The notes beneath the pieces were generated by a model, which searched no databases, was not told where the DNA came from, and worked only from the letters and a program-made list of their open reading frames with translations. A program made the position numbers and the translations under genes. A stretch of 64,000 nt of DNA from Faecalicoccus acidiformans (GTDB lineage: Bacteria > Bacillota_I > Bacilli_A > Erysipelotrichales > Erysipelotrichaceae). Every line of letters starts with the position of its first letter. Position 1 is the stretch's first letter. Shown piece after piece: positions 48,086-55,519 of this stretch. Where the stretch lies: positions 27,445 to 91,444 of the forward strand of contig NZ_JACHHD010000008.1 of NCBI RefSeq assembly GCF_014202635.1, written 5' to 3'.

Positions 48086-49350
48086 AAGATCTCCACCTTT
48101 CCATGGATTTTTTCTATGTCTTCAAAGAAGGTCGGATAGCTCTTGGTAATAGCTTGGGCCCCTTCAATAATGCATGCGGTTTGAGCACATAGACCAAAGA
48201 TGGTCATTGCCATTACGATACGGTGGTCATTATGGCCGTCGATCACAACATTTTGACAATCGTATTCTCGCTTGCCACGGATCGTAATCGTATCTTCTGT
48301 GGTTTGAATGGCCACACCCCATTTTTTCAGCTCCGTTTCCATGGCTTGCACACGGTCGCTTTCTTTGATGCGCAGGCGGCCGGCATGGATGAAATGTGTT
48401 GTGCCGGGGCAAAAACTGGCCAAAACACAGAGAATGGGGCCTAGATCCGGACAGTCTGCCAAATCGATTGTTTGGGCATGCAGTTCGTGATGTTCGATTT
48501 GGATCGAGTCTTTTTGGATCATCAGTTTGGCGCCAGCTTTTTTGAGAAGATCTAAAATAGATTTATCACCTTGATGAGAATCTTGTTTCAGATTTGTAAG
48601 CGTTAATTTTCCCTGAAGGGTTGCCAATACACTAAAGAAAGCAGCTTGCGAATAATCTCCTTCTACCGGCAGTGTTTGTGCCTGGTAAGTCTGATTTTCA
48701 GGTATATGATATTTTGTCTGGTGAATCTTTTCGATGCGAATCCCGAAATTTCGAAGCATCTCTAAAGTCAGTTCAACATAACTGCGAGACTCATAAGGCT
48801 TTAAGACCGTTATTGTGCTTTCTTTGGATAAGAGCGGCAAGGCAAAAAGCAAACCGCTGATGAACTGTGAAGAGATATTGCCTTCAATCGTTATATCGTC
48901 GGGTTTTAGAGCGCCTTGGATGCGTATTCCCTTTGAATCTTGTACAAAGGCTAAGCCCTGGTTATGAAAAAGACGGGCATAGATCTCCATCGGCCTTTCT
49001 AACAGGCGTCCTTGACCCGTAAAGGTGACAGGATCATTGGTTAATGAAGCGACCGGAATCAAGAAACGCATGGTCGAACCTGATTCGTTACAAGGACAAA
49101 GAATCTCTTTACCCTGGCTTTTAAGATTGGTTCCTGTTACCTGGATCTGGTCTTGGCTGGCGATGATCTTGGCGCCTAAGGATTCCATACAGGCAATCGT
49201 TGCTTCAATATCTTTGGATGCATCAATTCCGGATAAAGTGCTTGTTCCCTCTGCCAAAGAAGCGCAGATCAAAGCTCGATGGGCCATGGATTTACTGGAA
49301 GGAATGCGAAGCTTTCCATGAATCTTGGAAGGATGGATCTTAACACGCAT
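48082..49350 (-). CDS. aroA: EPSP synthase (3-phosphoshikimate 1-carboxyvinyltransferase)
   Basis: A 422-residue enzyme of the shikimate pathway: PSSKSMAHRALICASLAEG, NESGSTMRFLIP (a variant of the usual GNSGTTMR), SSQFISGLLFALPLL, and RIKESDRVQAM. The first Ser of the GNAGTAMR-type block is retained but the Gly is Glu, typical of class II-like enzymes. Overlaps aroC by 11 bases. Confidence 0.94.
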   Translation of the reverse strand: MRVKIHPSKIHGKLRIPSSKSMAHRALICASLAEGTSTLSGIDASKDIEATIACMESLGAKIIASQDQIQVTGTNLKSQGKEILCPCNESGSTMRFLIPVASLTNDPVTFTGQGRLLERPMEIYARLFHNQGLAFVQDSKGIRIQGALKPDDITIEGNISSQFISGLLFALPLLSKESTITVLKPYESRSYVELTLEMLRNFGIRIEKIHQTKYHIPENQTYQAQTLPVEGDYSQAAFFSVLATLQGKLTLTNLKQDSHQGDKSILDLLKKAGAKLMIQKDSIQIEHHELHAQTIDLADCPDLGPILCVLASFCPGTTHFIHAGRLRIKESDRVQAMETELKKWGVAIQTTEDTITIRGKREYDCQNVVIDGHNDHRIVMAMTIFGLCAQTACIIEGAQAITKSYPTFFEDIEKIHGKVEIL

Positions 49351-50455
49351 AGGGATCCTCCATAAAAGCTTCTAGTCCGGCTTTTGACATCCAAGCATCC
49401 AGCAGAACAAAGGCACACATGCAGTCGACGACAATGCGGGCCCGGTGTAAAATGCAGGGGTCGTGTCTGCCTTCGATTTTCAGCTGTACATTTTCTTTCG
49501 TCAAATAATCGACGGAATCTTGCGTCTTATAAATCGAAGGTGTGGGTTTGATGCAAGTGTGGATCAAAATCGGCATTCCGTTGGAAATGCCGCCGTTGAT
49601 TCCGGCATTATGGTTGGTTCGGGTCTGGATGGTACGATTGCAGATAAACGCATCATTGGCTTGGCTGCCTTTGAGGCGGGCAAAGCCGAATCCTTCGCCG
49701 AAACTGACAGCTTTCACAGCAGGGATAGCATAAAGTCCATGGGACAGAAGTCCTTCTAAACTATCAAAGATTGGATCGCCGATTCCAGCCGGATAGTTCA
49801 AAACGACAGTTTCCAGGATGCCGCCGATAGAGTCGCCCTCCTGTTGGGCCAAGAGGATCTCTTGTTTCATGGCATCTTCTTTGTGGGGATCCAGAACCGC
49901 AAATGCTTTCTGATTCATCTGGTCAATTTCTCTGGCACATTGTTCTTTGTCTGAAGAAAAAGGTTTGTCAAGAATCGTGCCGCATTGTTCTAAATGGGAA
50001 CCGATCTTCACTCCGCGAGCAGCTAAGATTTGTTTGCAGATGCTTCCGCCTGCCACCATACAGGCTGTTAAACGGCCGGAAAAATGGCCGCCGCCGCGGT
50101 AATCTTGATATCCGTTGTATCGTTTATAGGCTGTGTAATCGGCATGACCGGGGCGCAGCCTTCCTTTTAAGGATTCATAGTCTTTGGAATGTTGATCTTT
50201 GTTGGAAATTAAAATTGTCAAAGGAGTTCCCGTTGTCTTGCCTTGGAACAGTCCGCTGACGATTTGCGGAATATCGTCTTCATGGCGCTGAGTTGAAATC
50301 TTTCCTGCGGCTTTTCGCTTTTTCATATCTTCCAAGATTGCCTTTTGGTCAACGGGAAAACCGCTGGGAAGGCCATCCAGAGTAATGCCGATACAAGGGC
50401 CGTGACTTTCGCCGAAGATCGTCATCGTTAGATTGTTGCCAAATGTATTTTTCAT
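49340..50455 (-). CDS. aroC: Chorismate synthase
   Basis: A 371-residue FMN-dependent enzyme: GESHGPCIGITLDGLPSGF, RPGHADYTAYKRYNGYQDYRGGGHFSGR, and the end RHDPCILHRARIVV. It makes chorismate from EPSP. Starts within 4 bases of the aroB stop (ATGA overlap). Confidence 0.95.
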   Translation of the reverse strand: MKNTFGNNLTMTIFGESHGPCIGITLDGLPSGFPVDQKAILEDMKKRKAAGKISTQRHEDDIPQIVSGLFQGKTTGTPLTILISNKDQHSKDYESLKGRLRPGHADYTAYKRYNGYQDYRGGGHFSGRLTACMVAGGSICKQILAARGVKIGSHLEQCGTILDKPFSSDKEQCAREIDQMNQKAFAVLDPHKEDAMKQEILLAQQEGDSIGGILETVVLNYPAGIGDPIFDSLEGLLSHGLYAIPAVKAVSFGEGFGFARLKGSQANDAFICNRTIQTRTNHNAGINGGISNGMPILIHTCIKPTPSIYKTQDSVDYLTKENVQLKIEGRHDPCILHRARIVVDCMCAFVLLDAWMSKAGLEAFMEDPYAC

Positions 50456-51462
50456 GCGAGGGCTCCTTTCTCTAAAATGGATTCGATTTGTTCGTAGCTG
50501 AGCTCTTCGATTGTAAAGGTGCCGACGCGAGGAACTTTTACAATGCTGACGGATTGATGTTTTGCTTTTTTATCATGGCGGATATAGGACATCAGTTCTT
50601 TTGTGTCATAGGCTGGCAATGGCGGCAATTGCAGACGGTCATAGATGGACAATACACGTTTTTTTAATTCAGGATCTTCAATAAAAAACAACATGCCCAT
50701 CGCTACACATTCCCCATGCAGGTAAGACTGAAGTCCATAGGCGCTTTCGATTGCATGACCGATCGTATGTCCGAAATTTAAGATCTTGCGAAGGCCGTTT
50801 TCTTTTTCATCCTGTTCCACGACGTGCTTTTTTATGGCAATCGATCGGGTGATGATCTGAGTAAGGTCCAATGTTTCTTCTTCGAATAAGTCCACAAGGG
50901 AAGGATCTTGGATCAGTCCGGTTTTCAGTGCTTCTACAAGGCCGTTATGAACCTGACGCGGCGGCAAGGTTTGAAGAACATTGGGGTCGATCCATACGGC
51001 TTTAGGCTGATAAAAAGCCCCGACGATGTTTTTGTATTCATCCACATCGATAGCGACTTTGCCTCCTACACTGGAATCGACCTGTGCCAATAAAGTGGTC
51101 GGGATATTATAAAAATCGATCCCGCGCATATAGGTAGCGGCAACAAATCCTGCCAGATCACCGGTCACACCGCCCCCGATGGCGATGATGGCGTCTTTGC
51201 GGGTCATATCATGCCGAATCATTTCTTTTAGCAAGGTTTCATATTGAAGAAAACATTTAGAACTTTCCCCTTGCGCAAAGCGGAGGACAAAAGAATCGGG
51301 ACATTGCGAGCGAACTTTTTGGATCCAGATATCGGGAATGCCTTCATCGGCAATCAAGGCTATGCGGCGTGAAGTATCGATTTGATTCGAAAGAGAATCT
51401 AAACAGTTGGCTTCGATCCAAATCGGATAAGAATATTCTTGTAGGTCAACGATCATTTTCAT
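50452..51462 (-). CDS. aroB: 3-dehydroquinate synthase
   Basis: A 336-residue NAD-dependent enzyme: GGGVTGDLAGFVAATYMRGI, TTLLAQVDSSVGGKVAID, and zinc ligands in LNFGHTIGHAIE. I chose ATG 51462 with AAGGA seven bases upstream; a longer frame lacks a site. First gene of the aromatic operon; aroD, aroE and aroK are not in this window. Confidence 0.95.
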   Translation of the reverse strand: MKMIVDLQEYSYPIWIEANCLDSLSNQIDTSRRIALIADEGIPDIWIQKVRSQCPDSFVLRFAQGESSKCFLQYETLLKEMIRHDMTRKDAIIAIGGGVTGDLAGFVAATYMRGIDFYNIPTTLLAQVDSSVGGKVAIDVDEYKNIVGAFYQPKAVWIDPNVLQTLPPRQVHNGLVEALKTGLIQDPSLVDLFEEETLDLTQIITRSIAIKKHVVEQDEKENGLRKILNFGHTIGHAIESAYGLQSYLHGECVAMGMLFFIEDPELKKRVLSIYDRLQLPPLPAYDTKELMSYIRHDKKAKHQSVSIVKVPRVGTFTIEELSYEQIESILEKGALA

Positions 51463-51561
51463 GAAGAATTCCTTCTTTCTAGGGATAATGATACCACGAA
51501 ACAAATTGGGATGTGTTCTTTTCTCGTGATATGATAAAAAAGAAGAATAGGGGAATCGGGT

Positions 51562-52317
51562 ATGAAACAAGTGGAAATTTGCTGCGGAAGTTATGAGGAT
51601 GGCATCGCCGCCTTTTTGGGAGGAGCCAAGCGCATTGAATTGAACAGCGCTCTGTCAGTCGGAGGCTTGAGTCCCAGCGTGATCGTCTTGGAACAGCTGA
51701 AAAAAAAGACTGATTTAAAGATCATCTGTATGGTTCGTCCTCGAGCCGGCGGTTTTTGTTTTGGACAGACAGAGACTCAAATTATGATGGAAGAGGCAAA
51801 GCTCTTTTTGGAAAAAGGGGCAGATGGCTGTGCCTTCGGCTTTTTAAAAGAGGATGGCAGTGTGGACTTGGAAAAGACGAAAGCAATGACGGATTTGATT
51901 CATTCTTTTGAAAAAGAAGCAGTTTTTCATCGGGCTATCGATGTGGCTGATAATCTTGATGCGGCGATAAAAGCTTTGATTGCCTGCCGGGTGGACCGGG
52001 TCTTGACCAGCGGCCAAAAAGCGAAAGCGATGGAAGGGATCGATCGAATTGCTTATCTTCAAAAAACGTATGGAAATCAGATCGAAATCTTAGCGGGGAG
52101 CGGTCTAAATGCTGAAAATGCACTGGAAATACTTCAAAAGACCGGTATTTGGCAGATTCATTCTTCTTGTAAAGGATATCGAGAGGACCCTACTACAAGA
52201 ACGAGAGATGTACGGTTTGATTATTTAGATCAACCGCATCAAATGGACTATGATGTCGTGGATGTTGAAAAGGTTAAATCTCTAGTGAATGTGATACAAA
52301 AAGAGATCCCTGAATAG
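51562..52317 (+). CDS. cutC: CutC family protein
   Basis: A 251-residue TIM-barrel protein of the CutC family: EICCGSYEDGIAAFLGGAKRIELNSAL, VRPRAGGF, FHRAIDVADN and RVLTSGQ. Once linked to copper homeostasis; the activity is not settled. Site GGGGAATCGGG precedes ATG. Its stop lies in the loop of the terminator shared with the convergent GH1 gene. Confidence 0.9.
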   Translation: MKQVEICCGSYEDGIAAFLGGAKRIELNSALSVGGLSPSVIVLEQLKKKTDLKIICMVRPRAGGFCFGQTETQIMMEEAKLFLEKGADGCAFGFLKEDGSVDLEKTKAMTDLIHSFEKEAVFHRAIDVADNLDAAIKALIACRVDRVLTSGQKAKAMEGIDRIAYLQKTYGNQIEILAGSGLNAENALEILQKTGIWQIHSSCKGYREDPTTRTRDVRFDYLDQPHQMDYDVVDVEKVKSLVNVIQKEIPE

Positions 52318-52322
52318 GGATC
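52298..52322 (-). terminator. Terminator after GH1 gene
   Basis: GATCCC/GGGATC stem (52305-52310 with 52317-52322), 6-base loop, TCTTTTTG tail on the minus strand. Confidence 0.75.
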
Positions 52323-53694
52323 AGATTTCGCGCTTTTTCAGGATTTCTTGAAGCCAAAGCAGGGATCGTTTCGGGATTCGCTTCCTGGACGAAAGGTCGA
52401 GTTCTAATAATCCATAACGGTTTTTAAAAGCGTTGATGGCTGAGAGATTGTCTACAAAGGACCAGATCAGATATCCATGGCAAGCACATCCGGCTTCTTT
52501 GGCTTGCAGGGTATATTGAAGGTGACGTTTGATGAAATCGATTCGATATGTGTCTTCGATTTGTCCCTCGGCATTGCGAAACCGTCCTTCGTTTTCGATG
52601 CCGATACCATTTTCTGAGATGAACCAGTCTTTATTTCCATAATCGTTTTTGATACGCATGCCAATATCCAGAATCGCTTGGGGATAGATTTCCCAGCCGC
52701 GATCCGCATTAAATTCTCGCTGGGGCCAGAGATAGTCTTCATAATATTTTTTAGGTGAAAAAGGACCGGTGTATTCGGATTCTCTTGCCTTGACGCGAAT
52801 GGGAAAGTAGTAATCGATTCCTAATATGTCGACAGGATTGTCGCAGATCTCTTTCAAGTCGTTGGAATCATAGGCAAACAGGCATTGGTTCTTTTCTAAT
52901 TCGGTAAAGATTTCGGCAGGAATCTCGCCTTTGAGATAGGCATCTAAATAAAGACGAACTTCAAATAAATCAGCATAATATGCGGCCTGACAGTCGCGGA
53001 TCTCATTAGATGCGGCATAGATGGGCGTCATATGAACCATAGCTCCCATTTTGATATGGGGGTATTTTTTTGCGACATGCACGGCTTTAGCGGTGGCCAG
53101 GATCTTATGAAAATGAGCCTGATAAGCTTTTTTGGGATCGTGTACGAAAGGATACCAGATCTTTTTGATGTATCCATTATCGATGGGGATATTGGGCTCC
53201 GTAAAGGCAAACCATAATTCGACATCTTCATGAAACAGGTCCAGAGCTTTTTCAACATAGCGAATATAGAGACCCACCAATTCTCGAGAGACCCAACCTT
53301 CATATTTTTTAAAGAAGACAGCCGGGATATCCCAGTGCTCCAAGGAGATGATGGGACGCATGCCGCAGGCTTTGATGGTATGAATCACGTCTTTGTAAAA
53401 CGAAACACCATCTTGATCCGGCTCAGCCTGAAAAGGATCTTTCATCAGTCGAGACCATTGAATCGTAAAACGGAAAGTATTCATTCCCGCATCTGCCATG
53501 GTTTGGATATCTTCTTTGTAGTGATGATAAAAATCACTGGCGATCTCAGGGCCGATTTGGTCATGCCAGCGGGTGGGATCGCTTTGATAGAAGAGTTCAG
53601 CCCAGCTTTCCTGTCCGCTTTTTTTGCCTGCCGTTCCTTCGATCTGCCAGGCGCTGGAGCTGGTGCCGATCATAAAATTATTGGGAATATGCAT
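52321..53694 (-). CDS. Family GH1 beta-glycosidase (possible 6-phospho type)
   Basis: A 457-residue GH1 enzyme: opening SSSAWQIEG, acid/base region FAFTEPN with Glu166, nucleophile ISENG with Glu361. The residue before Glu166 is Thr, whereas GH1 enzymes nearly always have Asn (NEP) that contacts the sugar 2-hydroxyl. The phosphate-site region DNLSAINAFKNRYG keeps the Ser and Arg-Tyr of 6-phospho-glycosidases but the usual Lys is shifted by one. So substrate may be unusual. AGGAGGTC site precedes ATG. It lies 52 bases downstream of deoC with a terminator between. Confidence 0.85.
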   Translation of the reverse strand: MHIPNNFMIGTSSSAWQIEGTAGKKSGQESWAELFYQSDPTRWHDQIGPEIASDFYHHYKEDIQTMADAGMNTFRFTIQWSRLMKDPFQAEPDQDGVSFYKDVIHTIKACGMRPIISLEHWDIPAVFFKKYEGWVSRELVGLYIRYVEKALDLFHEDVELWFAFTEPNIPIDNGYIKKIWYPFVHDPKKAYQAHFHKILATAKAVHVAKKYPHIKMGAMVHMTPIYAASNEIRDCQAAYYADLFEVRLYLDAYLKGEIPAEIFTELEKNQCLFAYDSNDLKEICDNPVDILGIDYYFPIRVKARESEYTGPFSPKKYYEDYLWPQREFNADRGWEIYPQAILDIGMRIKNDYGNKDWFISENGIGIENEGRFRNAEGQIEDTYRIDFIKRHLQYTLQAKEAGCACHGYLIWSFVDNLSAINAFKNRYGLLELDLSSRKRIPKRSLLWLQEILKKREI

Positions 53695-53706
53695 AAAAGA
53701 CCTCCT

Positions 53707-53735
53707 AAAAAAGGGACAAGTCCAGCTTGCCCCTT
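53707..53735 (-). terminator. Terminator between deoC and GH1 gene
   Basis: 10-bp stem with one G-T pair (53711-53720 with 53726-53735) and TTTTTT tail on the minus strand. It probably allows some readthrough, since no separate GH1 promoter is obvious. Confidence 0.7.
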
Positions 53736-53746
53736 ACAATGATAAT

Positions 53747-54466
53747 CTAACGCTTTAAATCTAAAACAACAGGAACTGAACGATAGCCCACGCCCATACG
53801 GTCTATGCCCATATCGATCAGCTGTAAGAAATGTTCTCTTGTACGGATGCAGCCGCTTCCTTTAACTTGGCATTTGTCTTGTACTTCTTCCTGCATGATC
53901 TTAATGATTTCCGGGGTTGCTCCATGAGCTTCAAACCCAGTTAAAAATCCTGTGCTGGTCTTGACAAAATCTGCCCCGGCATCGATGGCACAATGGCAAG
54001 CTTTGCGAACTTGTTCTTCGTTCAAGGCGTCTGTTTCAAAGATTACTTTGACAGGAATGTTTTTTTCGTGGCATACGTCGACAACGGCTTTGATGTCGGC
54101 TGTGACTTTGTCATACAGACCGCTGCGGATCCAGCCGAAGTTTGAAACGACATCAAGTTCTCCGATCACGTCGGCATAATTGTCGACCAAGATCTTTGCC
54201 TGGGCGACTTTGGAAGCCGTGGAGCTGGTTCCAAATGGGAAATCGCAAACGGGACACAGCTTGGTCAAAGAACCTTCGACATAAGGCTTGCACAAATCCA
54301 TGTATCCTGGATTGATACAGATCGTAGCACATCCTAATTCGACTCCGTCTTTGGTCAATTCTACGATTTGTTCTTCCGTGAATTCAGGTTTTAATACGGA
54401 ATAGTCAATGTAGGCCGCTAATTCTTTAGTGCTCATTTCGGAAGCTTTTTTGTCTGGATGTTTCAT
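53747..54466 (-). CDS. deoC: Deoxyribose-phosphate aldolase family protein
   Basis: A 239-residue class I aldolase: VCDFPFGTS, EIGELDVVSNFGWI-like block, KVIFETDAL, and Schiff-base Lys in DFVKTSTGF, GSGCIRT. DeoC splits 2-deoxyribose-5-phosphate to acetaldehyde and glyceraldehyde-3-phosphate, but no nucleoside genes are near. It shares an operator with the GntR gene and the glycyl radical enzyme, so it may cleave another phosphosugar in that pathway. Site GAGAGGAGAG; strong promoter TTGACA-17-TATAGT. Confidence 0.92.
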   Translation of the reverse strand: MKHPDKKASEMSTKELAAYIDYSVLKPEFTEEQIVELTKDGVELGCATICINPGYMDLCKPYVEGSLTKLCPVCDFPFGTSSTASKVAQAKILVDNYADVIGELDVVSNFGWIRSGLYDKVTADIKAVVDVCHEKNIPVKVIFETDALNEEQVRKACHCAIDAGADFVKTSTGFLTGFEAHGATPEIIKIMQEEVQDKCQVKGSGCIRTREHFLQLIDMGIDRMGVGYRSVPVVLDLKR

Positions 54467-54482
54467 GAATGTTCTCTCCTCT

Positions 54483-54510
54483 CAAATGTATCAAATGTAT
54501 GGTACAAATT
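54483..54510. promoter_or_regulatory. GntR-type operator downstream of deoC promoter
   Basis: Palindromic core TGTATGGTACA (54496-54506) preceded by a half-site repeat AAATGTATC. It lies just downstream of the predicted deoC transcription start, so a bound repressor would block elongation or open-complex formation. Confidence 0.65.
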
Positions 54511-54518
54511 ACATTTTT

Positions 54519-54547
54519 ACTATAGTTCCCGATTTTAAAAATGTCAA
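54519..54547 (-). promoter_or_regulatory. Promoter of deoC
   Basis: On the minus strand TTGACA (54547-54542), 17 bp, TATAGT (54524-54519); lies between the gntR stop and deoC. Confidence 0.75.
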
Positions 54548-54549
54548 TA

Positions 54550-55362
54550 TCAGATCGTAATATTTCGTTTGATTTGGATCGGGTAAGTGCTTGGAGACGG
54601 ATTTTTAAACAGGTCCATCATAAATACACATTTGTCGGAACGAGTCAGCGAGGTCGTATATTCAAAGATCTCTCCAGACTCCAGATAAGAAACACGGGAT
54701 ATTTTAAAACCGGGCACGTCTTCCGGACATTCTAAAAGTTCCTTGTCTTTTTCACTCAGAAAGACAGCTTCGATACTTTCGGTGGCGTGGTATGGTTCCA
54801 AAAGATAACGCTCTAATAAAACGGAGTATAAGGATTGAGAGCGGAAGCTGTATTTTTGGATTCCGGGACAAAGATGATATGGAATATATGTATTTTCACA
54901 TAAGATCGGTTCTCCATCGGCCAGGCGGATTCGTTTTAACAAGAATACGCTTTGATTATCGGAAGGCAAGTGTAAGATTTCGCGAACGTCATCGGGAACT
55001 TTCTTTAAAACTTTGCACTCTAAAACAATAGAAGAAGGGTGCACACCGATGCTTTCCATGTTTTCAGAGAAATTATAAAGATAGTTGATCTGGCGGCGAA
55101 GTTTATGGCTGGTCACATAAGAGCCTTTTCCGCGACGGCGCAAAATCAATCCATCTTCGATCAGTTTATCCATGGTTTTACGCACCGTGGAACGACTCAG
55201 CCCCATCGCTTCACAGATCTGAACCTCCGGCAGCATCTGGTCTCCTTCCTGTAAGGTTTTGTTTAAGATCAATCGTTTGAAATATTCATACAGCTGTTGA
55301 TAAAGGGGTTTGTTGCTTTCGGGCAAGAGATGAAATGTTTCTTTAAAGTATTCTATATCCAT
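54550..55362 (-). CDS. GntR family regulator with UTRA domain
   Basis: A 270-residue HutC-subfamily regulator: N-terminal winged helix (about 15-80, YFKRLILNKTLQEGDQMLPE, LSRSTVRKTMDKLIEDGLI, GKGSYV) and a UTRA ligand domain (about 100-245). Such proteins sense phosphorylated sugars or related small molecules. It sits between deoC and the divergent radical enzyme gene, and the same palindrome lies at all three promoters, including its own, so it is probably autoregulated. Effector unknown. Confidence 0.92.
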   Translation of the reverse strand: MDIEYFKETFHLLPESNKPLYQQLYEYFKRLILNKTLQEGDQMLPEVQICEAMGLSRSTVRKTMDKLIEDGLILRRRGKGSYVTSHKLRRQINYLYNFSENMESIGVHPSSIVLECKVLKKVPDDVREILHLPSDNQSVFLLKRIRLADGEPILCENTYIPYHLCPGIQKYSFRSQSLYSVLLERYLLEPYHATESIEAVFLSEKDKELLECPEDVPGFKISRVSYLESGEIFEYTTSLTRSDKCVFMMDLFKNPSPSTYPIQIKRNITI

Positions 55363-55384
55363 GGGAATTCCTCGATTTCTAGTA

Positions 55385-55409
55385 AAATTGTATCAATTGT
55401 ACGGACAAC
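55385..55409. promoter_or_regulatory. GntR-type operator in the gntR promoter
   Basis: Core TGTACGGACA (55398-55407) preceded by half-site AATTGTATC. The layout, half site then core ten bases later, is the same as at deoC (54483-54510). It lies between the -35 and -10 of gntR. Confidence 0.65.
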
Positions 55410-55415
55410 TTTCAA
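55387..55415 (-). promoter_or_regulatory. Promoter of gntR
   Basis: On the minus strand TTGAAA (55415-55410), 17 bp, TACAAT (55392-55387). Confidence 0.7.
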
Positions 55416-55470
55416 GACGAGAAAGAGTTAGATTTTCAATGGTCGGAATGCTGAATAAAGAATTTTGATA

Positions 55471-55499
55471 TTGATAATGTCTTAAATGTACCATACAAT
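55471..55499 (+). promoter_or_regulatory. Promoter of glycyl radical enzyme operon
   Basis: TTGATA (55471-55476), 17 bp, TACAAT (55494-55499). The GntR operator overlaps the -10 box. Confidence 0.75.
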
Positions 55500-55500
55500 T
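55481..55500. promoter_or_regulatory. GntR-type operator at the radical enzyme promoter
   Basis: Palindrome TGTACCATACA (55487-55497), the reverse complement of the deoC core with one change, covering the -10 region. Confidence 0.65.
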
Positions 55501-55519
55501 AAAAAAGGAGGAAAAAGAC

